From NCBI GenBank assembly GCA_003241695.1, contig QFPN01000005.1, positions 1-64,000 of the forward strand: a stretch of DNA of 64,000 nucleotides, given 5' to 3'. The notes under the pieces were generated by a model. The model had not been told where the DNA came from. It ran no database searches and worked only from the letters and a program-made list of their open reading frames with translations. This document shows positions 37,688 to 46,352 of the stretch, piece by piece; position 1 is the stretch's first letter, and each line of letters begins with the position of its first letter. Both the position numbers and the translations under genes were made by a program. The stretch comes from Ancylobacter novellus. Its GTDB lineage: Bacteria; Pseudomonadota; Alphaproteobacteria; Rhizobiales; Methylopilaceae.

Positions 37688-39748
37688 TCAACGGGGCAGC
37701 GGCGGAGGCGTGCCGATCGTATAGAATCCGGGTTGCTTCGGCGTCGCCGCAGGCCGCGCCACTTCGTTGGCCTGCACGCACCATGTATCGGGGGGAACGA
37801 AACCAGGGACGCTCGGGCAAGCCAGCACCTTCGGATCGAAGTTCCTGCCGCTCGACGGTTCGAAAGCGGGCCAGATGGCGGACTGCGGCAATGCGATCCC
37901 CGGATCCGCAGCTTTGCGGATCACGAACTGATAGTTGCGGTTCTCGCTGTCCTGCAGGGTTATCGGGCACGGATCCCGACTGTTGATCTTGGCCAGAGCA
38001 GGATCGACGCCCAGCACCCAGCCGCTCTTGCTCTCCGTCGGGAAAAGCGTGTCGGCGGCGTCGGCGCAGATGCCGTAGCTTTTCCAGAACGGCGCCCCTT
38101 CAGCCGGCGCCCCAAGGCCCACCGAGAAATTGTACCACTGATAGAACGCCGGAACCGGAGGGGCGTGCGGCTTCCCGTTCCGCAGCCCCTTGGAGCCGCC
38201 GACGGCGAAAATCAAACCACCGGGCGTCGAGCCGCCGCTGTTGCTCAGGAAACTCGCGTGATCGTCGATGGAGAACGCATAGGCGCTCGCGGAAAGCCCA
38301 CCGGCGTCGACGTCATCGTGGATCAGTTGCGTGTAGGGATTGAACCTCTGAGACTTCTTCACAGAGGGCTCTTCATAATTGTATTGCATCTGGAAGTAAT
38401 CGATGACGGACCGGCTGCCGGGCGGAACGTCTTCGACGACCGGCAACTCCTCGTTCGGGCAACTGACGTTGAACGGAACCCAACCATAGATAAACGTGAG
38501 ATACGTCATCAGCTTAGGTCGGGGCGGGTCATTACTGACCGGCTTCATAAAATCAGGCATTGTGTTGCAATTTCTAGAATATTTTCTATAATTATTAAGA
38601 AATACAGCGTCCACCGACTTGTAATATTGAGATTGTGATTTCGAGCAGCTCTTTGGATCCGCCGCGGTGCAGTCGCTCCACTGCTCGATCATGTCCTTGA
38701 TGAGCTTGGGAGGATCCTGCGGCACAATCGTCGGCGTCCTGCCGTCCGGAAAGACGAACGGGCTCATGTAGAATGCGAGCGCGGACTGCGCCGACGGCAC
38801 CCGAATGCCTGCATTCGGATAGAGCTTTTTACCGTTGACCACAGGGTTGTTGTAAACTGGCCAGACCGGCTTGCTGGGATCGCCGTCGGTTCCCGCGAAT
38901 GCCGCAAGCTGCTTCCTGAAATTGGGAACCGACCTCGTGGTGCCCATGAAACCGACGTCGGCCGGCTTGCGAACGGGTTCGATCGCCAACGGCAGATACA
39001 CCTGATCGACGTTCGAGACGTTGTAGTTCTGATTGAAATCGATGAACTCTCCGCCCTTCTTGCCGTTGTCGGTCACTTTCGAAACGTCGGCGAAAGTAAA
39101 TTCATTCAACTGAAAGGGAAGATGCGGATCGATCTCGGCATCCGGCGTAACCTGGAATATTTCAAGCCTATTACAATCGTTGCCTTTTTTGCCTTCATTG
39201 CAGACGGGCCTGGGCGAACCATCGGCGAACGCCACCTGCGATTTATCTCTCAGTTTGGCATAGACTTCATCCAATGCGTTCTTGTCATCGAAGATGATGA
39301 CGCGACCGCCTCGCCACCAGTCTATGTAGCGATCTGCGGCTCCTTTCGTTCGCTTTGACCACCAGGGAAGGTCAACCGATACGAAACCGTCTTTGGAGAT
39401 TCCGCGCCCTGAGTTGACGAATATATAGTAATTCTTGTCGACACGAGAACAGTTGTCCGACTTGCCGAGCGCGGCTTGCAGCCAGGCGTCTCCGCCTCCT
39501 TTTTCAGCAACGGTACAATTGAGCGCATCCGTCAACTGCCGGCTTCCCTGGATCACGACCCAGATCTTACCTGGCGTATTGTTGTGAATTCTTATTTCCT
39601 TGGTGCAGGCTTTACGGAGCTTGCCCCCGTCGTCGGCGCACACGCCTTTGGCCGCTTGCGCTCCGCCTGGGAGGGCTCCGGAACAGCCGGCGATCGAAAG
39701 CAGCAACAAGCTCAACCGAAACAGCTGGCGACGACTTGCAGAGCACAT
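37688..39748 (-). CDS. Unknown large cysteine-rich secreted lipoprotein, 686 aa
   Basis: I do not recognise the family. The N terminus is a lipoprotein signal (LLLLSIAGC). About 14 further Cys residues are spread along the protein, suggesting disulfides. The first 150 residues (EIRIHNNTPGKIWVVIQGS, DRYIDWWRGGRVIIFDD) vaguely recall thaumatin-like or GH64-type beta-sandwich proteins, but this is weak. Another notable segment is FNQNYNVSNVDQVYLPLAI. The ATG at 39748 was chosen over 39754 because GGAGG (39756-39760) is properly spaced. The gene is less GC-rich than its neighbours, with an AT-rich tract at 38560-38640, suggesting horizontal transfer. No neighbour hints at function. Confidence 0.8.
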   Translation of the reverse strand: MCSASRRQLFRLSLLLLSIAGCSGALPGGAQAAKGVCADDGGKLRKACTKEIRIHNNTPGKIWVVIQGSRQLTDALNCTVAEKGGGDAWLQAALGKSDNCSRVDKNYYIFVNSGRGISKDGFVSVDLPWWSKRTKGAADRYIDWWRGGRVIIFDDKNALDEVYAKLRDKSQVAFADGSPRPVCNEGKKGNDCNRLEIFQVTPDAEIDPHLPFQLNEFTFADVSKVTDNGKKGGEFIDFNQNYNVSNVDQVYLPLAIEPVRKPADVGFMGTTRSVPNFRKQLAAFAGTDGDPSKPVWPVYNNPVVNGKKLYPNAGIRVPSAQSALAFYMSPFVFPDGRTPTIVPQDPPKLIKDMIEQWSDCTAADPKSCSKSQSQYYKSVDAVFLNNYRKYSRNCNTMPDFMKPVSNDPPRPKLMTYLTFIYGWVPFNVSCPNEELPVVEDVPPGSRSVIDYFQMQYNYEEPSVKKSQRFNPYTQLIHDDVDAGGLSASAYAFSIDDHASFLSNSGGSTPGGLIFAVGGSKGLRNGKPHAPPVPAFYQWYNFSVGLGAPAEGAPFWKSYGICADAADTLFPTESKSGWVLGVDPALAKINSRDPCPITLQDSENRNYQFVIRKAADPGIALPQSAIWPAFEPSSGRNFDPKVLACPSVPGFVPPDTWCVQANEVARPAATPKQPGFYTIGTPPPLPR

Positions 39749-40160
39749 GCGCATACCTCCGCAGATATCGATCTTCCGGAGGGGAGTCCCTCAGTCCCAT
39801 GCAATATCATGACACATGATTGGAATGAAGCTTGCCGGCGGCCGGCGCGATCTTCCAACGGACATGACTAATAAGAAGATGCGCGCCATACGAAAGTATT
39901 GGCCAAAGGCGGCATTCAGGTAAGGCCAAACGCGCCACGTCCGGCGGCTCATGCCGCCGGCTCGTTTGGGACCTCCACACGGCCTTCGGCTTCGACATTC
40001 TGCGCCACAAAGCAAATCTCGCTCCCGGCGTAAGAACGGCCGGGTCCGACAACCCGCGCCGCGCGCACCGAAAGGCTTGCGGCGCGCCGCGTCGAGCGGT
40101 TGCGCGACGGAGCGCGGCCGCTCGACGCGACGACAGGCTACGACCGCCGCGCCGCTCGTC
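39749..40160. other. Non-coding gap with two hairpins between the unknown lipoprotein and prfB
   Basis: No credible gene is visible in these 412 bases. The first 150 are AT-richer and continue the composition of the lipoprotein gene. A perfect 8-bp hairpin CCGGCGGC-TCAT-GCCGCCGG lies near 39942-39961. A 12-bp perfect inverted repeat (CGCGTCGAGCGG at 40087-40098, complement at 40117-40128) lies just downstream of prfB and may help end its transcript, though neither hairpin has a T-run. Confidence 0.6.
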
Positions 40161-41292
40161 TCAGTCGACGTCCTCGACGTCGCCGGCCGTGGTGCCGTAG
40201 GCGCGCTGGGCGAGCGTAGCGCGCATGAAGTCGTCGAGCTCGCCGTCGAGCACGTCCTGCGGCGAGGTCGACGTGTGGCCCGTGCGCAGGTCCTTCACGA
40301 GCTGATAAGGCTGCAGCACGTAGGAACGGATCTGGTGGCCCCAGCCGATGTCGGTCTTGGCCGCCTGGTCGGCGGCCGCCTCGGCTTCGCGCCGCTTGAG
40401 TTCCGCCTCGTAGAGCTTGGCGCGCAGCATGTCCCACGCGGTCGCGCGGTTCTTGTGCTGCGAGCGGTCGCCCTGTGAGACGACCATGATGCCGGTCGGG
40501 TTGTGCACGAGGCGCACCGCCGATTCGGTCTTGTTGACGTGCTGACCGCCGGCGCCGCCTGAACGCATCGTGTCGACGCGAACGTCGCTCTCATTGATTT
40601 CGATTTTGATGCTGTCGTCGATCACCGGATAGACGTCGATCGACGCGAAGCTCGTCTGGCGGCGCGCATTCGAATCGAACGGCGAGATGCGCACCAGACG
40701 GTGCACGCCGGCTTCCGTCTTCAACCAGCCATAGGCCTTGTCGCCCTTGATCTGGAGGGTAGCGGCCTTGATTCCGGCCTGCTCGCCGTCCTGATGCTCG
40801 ATGACGTCGATCTTGTAGCCCCGCCGTTCCGCCCAGCGGGTGTACATGCGCAGCAGCATCTCGGCCCAGTCCTGGGACTCGGTGCCGCCCGCTCCCGGAT
40901 GGATCTCGAGGAAGGTGTCGAACTGGTCGGCCTCGCCGGACAGCATCGATTCGAGCTGGAGCTTGGCGCACTCGTCCTTGAGGCCGCGCAGCGCGCCCTC
41001 GGCGTCGGCGACGACGCCCGCGTCGTCCTCCATCTCGCCGAGCTCGATCAGCTCGAGATTGTCCTTGAGATCAGCCTCGATGCGCACGACGCCCGACATC
41101 TGGGTGTCGAGCGAGGTGCGCTCCTGCATGATCTTCTGGGCGCGCTGGGGATCGTCCCAGAGCGTCGGGTCTTCAGCGATGTGGTTCAGTTCGTCGAGGC
41201 GGGCTGATGCGGCGTCCCAGTCAAAGATGCCTCCTCAGCAGCCCGACTGACTGCTCGATGTCCTGAACGAGGGTTTCGATCTCGGCGCGCAT
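40161..41292 (-). CDS. prfB: Peptide chain release factor 2, expressed by programmed +1 frameshift
   Basis: RF2 releases the nascent chain at UGA and UAA. Translation starts at ATG 41292 and reads 23 codons to CTT, then an in-frame TGA (41223-41221). A +1 shift at CTT-TGA-C resumes at GAC (41222) and continues to the stop at 40161, giving about 376 residues. Joined coordinates are 40161-41222 and 41224-41292. The SPF recognition motif (VRISPFDSN) and catalytic GGQ (SGGAGGQHVNKTESAVR) are present. UGA readthrough competes with the shift, so low RF2 raises its own synthesis. Upstream on the same strand lie the CDF and PBP1A genes. Confidence 0.97.
41221..41235 (-). promoter_or_regulatory. prfB programmed frameshift signal
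   Basis: On the minus strand AGGAGG (41235-41230) is followed by three bases and the slippery CTT-TGA, then C. This is the spacing of the classical RF2 recoding site, where the internal Shine-Dalgarno-like sequence pushes the ribosome into the +1 frame. Confidence 0.95.
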
Positions 41293-41380
41293 GGCCTGCG
41301 GTTTCGGTCCTGTTGGGGGTGAAGCGGGCCGGGACTGTTAGCCCGCCTCGCGTCCGCCTGCAAACTGCAAGAGCCGGATT

Positions 41381-41414
41381 GCGCTTGCGGCGCATTGGGC
41401 GTCGCCGCAAGCGC
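41381..41414. repeat. Perfect 12-bp inverted repeat upstream of prfB and the EthD gene
   Basis: GCGCTTGCGGCG (41381-41392) and its exact complement (41403-41414) enclose a 10-base loop in the divergent spacer. It could be a regulator site or a hairpin in either leader. No T-run follows. Confidence 0.7.
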
Positions 41415-41472
41415 CCTATGTCGCCCCCGCGGGTCGGGAGGCTCGCCCATTCTTCTTCTCTCGAGGGACATT

Positions 41473-41781
41473 ATGAGCACCAAGCTCGTCGTCATGTATC
41501 CGAAGCCCGCCGACCCGGCGAAGTTCGACTCCTATTTTCGCGGCACGCATATGCCGTTGGTTCTCAAGATGCCGGGCCTGAAGACTCACAGTTTCGGCCC
41601 CTCGACGGGTCCCGACGGCGGCGAAGGCCCCTATTTCTGGATCTTCGTCGGAACGTGGGACAGCAAGGAGGCGCTCGGCGCCGCGCTCGGCTCGCCCGAA
41701 GGACAGGCCGCCGTCGCCGACATTCCTAACTATTCCCCTGACTCCCCGACCATCGCGGTGATCGACGCGACCGAGGGCTGA
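41473..41781 (+). CDS. EthD-like dimeric alpha/beta-barrel protein, 102 aa
   Basis: This is a short cytoplasmic protein of the EthD/ferredoxin-like alpha+beta barrel type. It begins KLVVMYPKPADPAKFDSYF, with the GTHMPLVLKMPGLK segment typical of EthD (HxPL.....G). EthD is needed for ether degradation in actinomycetes, but homologues are widespread with unknown roles and no P450 partner is present here. The ATG at 41473 follows a GAGGGA. It lies between prfB and the CDF gene on the opposite strand, so it is a likely later insertion into the amiC-mrcA-prfB order. Confidence 0.8.
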   Translation: MSTKLVVMYPKPADPAKFDSYFRGTHMPLVLKMPGLKTHSFGPSTGPDGGEGPYFWIFVGTWDSKEALGAALGSPEGQAAVADIPNYSPDSPTIAVIDATEG

Positions 41782-41797
41782 GGCGCCGCCTCTGCCT

Positions 41798-42394
41798 TCA
41801 GGCCTCCGCCGCCCTCGCCTCTTCACGCGCCGCTTCCCACACTTCGCGGGCCGCGTCGGCGTTCATGGCGGCGATCGCGAGCCCGACGATCAGGTCCGGC
41901 CACGCCGACAGGGTCGCGGCCGTGACGAAGCCCGCGGCGATGATCGCTACATTGGCGAGGGCGTCGTTGCGGGCCGAAAGGAACGCCGCCTTGGTGAGGC
42001 TGCCTTGCGCGCCGCGGTGGCGCGCAAGGATCAGGGCGCAGGTCACGTTCACCGCGAGGGCGCCCAGTCCGGCGATGGTGAGCGGCGCGGCGGCCGGCGC
42101 GACCGGCGCCTGGAACTTGGTCCACGCCATCCAGAGCGTGGCGAGGCCGGGAATGAGGATGATTGCCGCGAGCGCCATGCCGAGCTTCGCCTGAGCGCTC
42201 CGGCTCCAGGCGAGGCCGAGCAGGATCAGCAGGTTGATCGAGGCGTCCTCGAGGAAGTCGATGCTGTCGGCGAGCAGGGAGACAGACCCGATGGCGAGCG
42301 CGACCGAGAACTCGATCCCGAAATAGGCGAGGTTCAGCGCCGCAACGATCAGCACGGCGCGTCGGAGGGAAGCTGTCGCAGGCTCTGCGGTCAC
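41798..42394 (-). CDS. Cation diffusion facilitator-like transporter
   Basis: This is a 198-residue inner-membrane protein with about six predicted membrane segments (LRRAVLIVAALNLAYFGIEF, then SVSLLADSIDFLEDASINLL and so on). The layout matches the CDF/cation-efflux membrane domain, but the cytoplasmic C-terminal domain is missing. Substrate metal is unknown. The GTG at 42394 was chosen. The frame stays open to 42529, but that extension runs through an intergenic inverted repeat and is Arg/Pro-rich, so it is not likely coding. It is convergent with the EthD gene. Confidence 0.8.
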   Translation of the reverse strand: MTAEPATASLRRAVLIVAALNLAYFGIEFSVALAIGSVSLLADSIDFLEDASINLLILLGLAWSRSAQAKLGMALAAIILIPGLATLWMAWTKFQAPVAPAAAPLTIAGLGALAVNVTCALILARHRGAQGSLTKAAFLSARNDALANVAIIAAGFVTAATLSAWPDLIVGLAIAAMNADAAREVWEAAREEARAAEA

Positions 42395-42435
42395 GGGCGT
42401 TGGATGTCGCTTGGGCTCGGATCTCGCGGACCGCT

Positions 42436-42541
42436 CTTGTCCCGGCCTTGAGACCGGACCCAGACGCGTCGAGCGTGCAGGAACAATCGCTTGAAAAAGA
42501 AAACGACCCTTTTCTGCGTCCCGACTCAAGGCCGGGACAAG
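42436..42541. repeat. Intergenic inverted repeat of the GTCCCGGCCTTGAG family
   Basis: Arms of 28 bases at 42436-42463 and 42514-42541 are largely complementary (core CTTGTCCCGGCCTTGAG), spaced by 50 bases. The same arm sequence occurs at 27986-28009. The element lies between mrcA and the CDF gene and was partly included in an over-extended CDF reading frame. Confidence 0.8.
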
Positions 42542-42572
42542 ACGGCGGCGTCTCCGGGCTTCGCTTGCGCGC

Positions 42573-45017
42573 TCAGTACAGCCCGCCCGTGCCCGACCGC
42601 ACCGCGCGGTCCGCTTCGGGCGTCACCCGCTCATTGCTCGGCGCGGCCTGCCCGATGATCGAATAGCTGTCGGGCGGCGCCGTGCCGGGCTTGAAGGCCT
42701 CGAGGATCGTCTTGCCGCCCGAGGCCCGCATGCCGTTCGACGGGTTGATGCGGATGAGCTTGATGCCGGGCGGCACGCGGAACGGCGTCGCCGGCTTGTC
42801 GGCGAGCGCGGTCTTCATGAACTCCGTGAAGACCGGCGCGGCGACCGAGCCGCCCGTTTCGCCCTCGCCCATCGAGCGCGGCTTGTCGTAGCCGAGATAG
42901 ACGCCGACCACGAGATCCGGCGAGAAGCCCACGAACCAAGCGTCCTTGTAATCGTTGGTGGTTCCGGTCTTGCCGGCGATCGGCCGGCCGACCGACTTCA
43001 CCCCCGTCGCCGTGCCCCGCAGAACCACGCCCTCCATCATGGAGGTGATCTGGTAGGCGGTCATCGGGTCGAGCACCTGCTCGCGGGAATCGAGCAGTTT
43101 CGGCTCGTCCTGCTTCGCCCACGAGGTTGCGGTGCAGCCGACGCACTGCCGATCGTCGTGCCGATAAATCGTCTTGCCCGTTCTGTCCTGGACCCGGTCG
43201 ATGACCGTCGGCGTGACCCGCTTGCCGCCGTTCGCGAACATCGAATAGGCGGCCGTCATCTTGAGCACGGTCGTCTCGCCCGCGCCGAGCGACATCGACA
43301 GCATACGCGGCAGGTCCTCCATCACGCCGAACCGCTTGGCGTATTCGGAGATGAGCGGCATGCCCATGTCCTGCGCGAGGCGCACCGTCATGACGTTGCG
43401 GGATTTCTCGATGCCGAAGCGCAGGGTCTGCGGCCCATAGAACTTCTTGGCGTAGTTCTCCGGACGCCAGATGCCGACGCCCGGCCCCTGATCAATCTCG
43501 ATCGGGGCGTCGAGCACGACGGAGGACGGGGTGTAGCCGTTGTCGAGCGCGGCTGCGTAGATGAACGGCTTGAACGAGGACCCCGGCTGGCGGAGCGCCT
43601 GCGTCGCGCGGTTGAACTGGCTGTCGTCGTAGGAGAACCCGCCAGCGAGCGCGAGAACGCGCCCGGTGAAGGGATCCATCGCGACGAGGCCGCCCGAAAT
43701 CTCCGGGATCTGGCGCAGGCGATAGCTCCCCGACCCCTCCTTGGTTTCCTCGACATAGACGACGTCGCCCGGCTTGAGCACCTGACGGGCCGCCTTCACC
43801 GCGCGGCCGCGCTCGGGTCCCTTCGCCCATTTGGCCCAGCGCAGGCCTTCGAGCGGGATCGTCCCGGTCACGCGCTCGCGGCTCACCTGCCCTGAGCGCT
43901 CCCGCGCGGGCTGGAGGCCGATCGCGGCGTCGCTCGCGCCGGCGTCGAGCACGACCGCAAGCTTCCACGGAACGTCGCCGAGCGCCGGGACGTCTGCAAG
44001 CGCGACGCCCCAGTCGCCCTTCGGATCGATCTCGCGCTCGGGACCGCGCCAGCCGCGCGCCTCGTCGAAGCTGATAAGGCCGTCGCTCAGCGACTTCCGC
44101 GCGAGCGACTGAAGCTTCGGGTCGAGCGTGGTGCGGACCGAAAGGCCGCCCTCGTACAGTCCCTTCTCGCCGTAGCGCTCGTAGAGGACGCGGCGGACCT
44201 CCTCGTTGAAGTACTCGCTCGAGGCGAGTTGGAAGCCGGTCGGGCGCGGCTTGACGTCAAGCGGCTCGCGCTTGGCCGCCTCGCCCTCCTCCTTGGTGGC
44301 GTAGCCTTCCTCGACGATGCGCTCGATCACCCAGTTGCGGCGCTCGATCGCCCGCTCGGGGTAGCGGAACGGATGATAGTTGTTCGGCGCCTTGGGCAGC
44401 GCGGCGAGATAGGCCGCCTCCGCGAGATCGAGCTCATCCACCGACTTGTCGAAATAGACGAGCGCCGCCGCGCCGACGCCATAGGCGCCGAGACCGAAAT
44501 AGATCTCGTTGAGGTAGAGTTCGAGGATCCGATCCTTGGAATATGTCTGCTCGATCTTCATCGAGAGCAGCGCTTCCTTGATCTTGCGCTCGTAGTCCTG
44601 CTTGTTCGTGAGCAGGAAGTTCTTGGCGACCTGCTGGGTGATGGTCGAGGCGCCCTGCGGCCGGCGGCCGGCGTTCTGGAAGTTCGAGAGCGCGGCGCGT
44701 GCGATGCCGAAGAAGTCCAGGCCGCCATGCTGGTAGAAGCTCTTGTCCTCGGCCGAGACGAAGGCGGTGGTGACGCGCTTCGGAACGGACTGGATCGGCA
44801 GGAAGAGCCGGCGCTCCTTGGCGTATTCGGCGATCAGCCGGCCGTCGTTGGCGTGCAGCCGCGTCATGATCGGCGGCTCGTAATTGGCGAGCTGCTCGTA
44901 GTCCGGCAGCTCGCGCGAATATTTCAGCGCGAAGTAGCCGATGACCGCGGCGCCCACGAGGCCGAGCAGCGCGCCGGTCGCGAACAGGAAGCCGATGGCT
45001 CTGACGAGTAGGCGCAA
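42573..45017 (-). CDS. mrcA: Penicillin-binding protein 1A
   Basis: This is an 814-residue bifunctional class A PBP. One N-terminal membrane anchor (about 9-31) precedes the glycosyltransferase domain with the catalytic Glu90 in SAEDKSFYQHGGLD and the STITQQVAKN motif. The transpeptidase domain carries SxxK at Ser480 (GSSFKP), an SRN-like motif (EKSRNVMT) and KTGTTNDYKDAW. It polymerises and crosslinks peptidoglycan at the periplasmic face. amiC lies upstream on the same strand. amiC-mrcA-prfB is a familiar alphaproteobacterial order, here interrupted by two genes before prfB. Confidence 0.96.
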   Translation of the reverse strand: MRLLVRAIGFLFATGALLGLVGAAVIGYFALKYSRELPDYEQLANYEPPIMTRLHANDGRLIAEYAKERRLFLPIQSVPKRVTTAFVSAEDKSFYQHGGLDFFGIARAALSNFQNAGRRPQGASTITQQVAKNFLLTNKQDYERKIKEALLSMKIEQTYSKDRILELYLNEIYFGLGAYGVGAAALVYFDKSVDELDLAEAAYLAALPKAPNNYHPFRYPERAIERRNWVIERIVEEGYATKEEGEAAKREPLDVKPRPTGFQLASSEYFNEEVRRVLYERYGEKGLYEGGLSVRTTLDPKLQSLARKSLSDGLISFDEARGWRGPEREIDPKGDWGVALADVPALGDVPWKLAVVLDAGASDAAIGLQPARERSGQVSRERVTGTIPLEGLRWAKWAKGPERGRAVKAARQVLKPGDVVYVEETKEGSGSYRLRQIPEISGGLVAMDPFTGRVLALAGGFSYDDSQFNRATQALRQPGSSFKPFIYAAALDNGYTPSSVVLDAPIEIDQGPGVGIWRPENYAKKFYGPQTLRFGIEKSRNVMTVRLAQDMGMPLISEYAKRFGVMEDLPRMLSMSLGAGETTVLKMTAAYSMFANGGKRVTPTVIDRVQDRTGKTIYRHDDRQCVGCTATSWAKQDEPKLLDSREQVLDPMTAYQITSMMEGVVLRGTATGVKSVGRPIAGKTGTTNDYKDAWFVGFSPDLVVGVYLGYDKPRSMGEGETGGSVAAPVFTEFMKTALADKPATPFRVPPGIKLIRINPSNGMRASGGKTILEAFKPGTAPPDSYSIIGQAAPSNERVTPEADRAVRSGTGGLY

Positions 45018-45131
45018 ACCCCGAAATCCTCTTGGCGGCCCTCAGCCGTCCGCGTCGTCGCGGACGATCTGCCGACGCTCAACGGCATCGGGGCGCTTTG
45101 TGGAGAATATACGGCGCCTTGGAAGCTCGGC

Positions 45132-46352
45132 TCAACGGGAGCGTGCGGCTGTGCCCTGCGCGATACGGGTTTCGAAGTACCGTTCGATCGCCTCGGCCAC
45201 CGCGTCGGTCGCTTTTTCGCGCCAGGCGTCCGACATCAGCAGCTTGGCGTCCTCCTTGCTCGACAGATAGCCGAGCTCCAGCAGGACCGAAGGCACGTCG
45301 GGGGCCTTCAGCACCCGGAAGCCCGCCGAGCGCAGCGGATTCTTGTTGAGCTGCGCGGCTTTCTTCAGCTCGCGCACGAGGCCCTTGGCGAACTGTTGGG
45401 TGAACGAGGTCGTCTCCCGCCGGGTCAGGTCGAAAAGGATGCCCGCGACCTCCGCCGGCTCGTCGGAAAGATCGAGGCCCGCAATGAGGTCGGAGCGGTT
45501 CTCCTTCTCGGCGAGCCGCTCCGCCTCGCGGTCGGACGCCCTCTCCGACAGCGTATAGATGGTCGCGCCGCGCACGCCGAGCGGATCGGACAGCGTGTCG
45601 GCATGGATCGAGAGCATCAGCGCAGCGGTCGCCTCCTGGGCGATCTTCACGCGGCCCGGAAGCGAAACGAAGCTGTCGTCGTCGCGCGTGAGGATCACGC
45701 GGCGCTCGCCGGAGGCTTCGAGCTTCTCCTTCAGGCGCTTCGCGAAGGCGAGAACGATGTCCTTCTCCGACGCGCCTTCGGGACCCGCCGCGCCAGGGTC
45801 CACGCCGCCATGGCCCGGATCCAGCACCACGACCGGAAGCTCGGGGGCGCCGGCGGATTTCGTGGGGATCGCCGCCGTCGCCTCGTCGCTCGGATCGCGC
45901 TCGGCCGCGGAAATGGACTGCAGGAACTTCTTACGGTCGCTCGGCGTGAGGTCGAGGACGAGCCGCGCCGGCTGCCCCTCGACCGGATCGAGCACGAAGG
46001 CCTTGTCGATCGCCACAGGCTTCTTGACGTCCACCACAATGCGGGAGCAGCCCGGCGCTAGCACCCCGAAGCGGTATGCGGAGATCAGCCCCTTGCCCTC
46101 GCGTCCCGCAGCGTCCGGCAGCCGGAAAGAGACCTCCGGAAGATCGATGACGACGCGGTAGGGGTCGGCGAGCGTGAAGGCCTTGATCGGAGCGGCGGCG
46201 GTGAGATCCATCACGAGGCGCGTGCGCTGGTCGTCGCCGACGAGGCGGGCGTCGGTCGCGATCGCGGCTGGCTGCGCGCGCAGCGGCGCGATCGCGCCGG
46301 GCAAGGCGGACAAAAACGAGAAAACGACGATGGCGGCGAGCCGAAGTCTCAT
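45132..46352 (-). CDS. amiC: N-acetylmuramoyl-L-alanine amidase with AMIN domain
   Basis: This 406-residue periplasmic enzyme splits daughter-cell peptidoglycan. After a signal peptide (to about 30), an AMIN septum-targeting domain spans about 35-145 (LVMDLTAAAPIKAFTL...). A linker precedes the Amidase_3 domain, with zinc-binding VVLDPGHGGVDPGA and LMLSIHADTL and the late ELGYLSSKEDA that carries the catalytic Glu. AmiC usually needs activation by an LytM protein such as EnvC; the M23 protein at 36399 is a candidate by family only. Confidence 0.95.
   Translation of the reverse strand: MRLRLAAIVVFSFLSALPGAIAPLRAQPAAIATDARLVGDDQRTRLVMDLTAAAPIKAFTLADPYRVVIDLPEVSFRLPDAAGREGKGLISAYRFGVLAPGCSRIVVDVKKPVAIDKAFVLDPVEGQPARLVLDLTPSDRKKFLQSISAAERDPSDEATAAIPTKSAGAPELPVVVLDPGHGGVDPGAAGPEGASEKDIVLAFAKRLKEKLEASGERRVILTRDDDSFVSLPGRVKIAQEATAALMLSIHADTLSDPLGVRGATIYTLSERASDREAERLAEKENRSDLIAGLDLSDEPAEVAGILFDLTRRETTSFTQQFAKGLVRELKKAAQLNKNPLRSAGFRVLKAPDVPSVLLELGYLSSKEDAKLLMSDAWREKATDAVAEAIERYFETRIAQGTAARSR

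Noticed and set aside
39791..40052. Short minus-strand ORFs of 74 and 81 codons in the lipoprotein-prfB gap
   Set aside because: The two frames overlap each other, have mixed composition and carry no motif, so neither can be supported.
42395..42529. N-terminal extension of the CDF-like protein
   Set aside because: It runs through the inverted repeat at 42436-42541 and has no membrane or family features.
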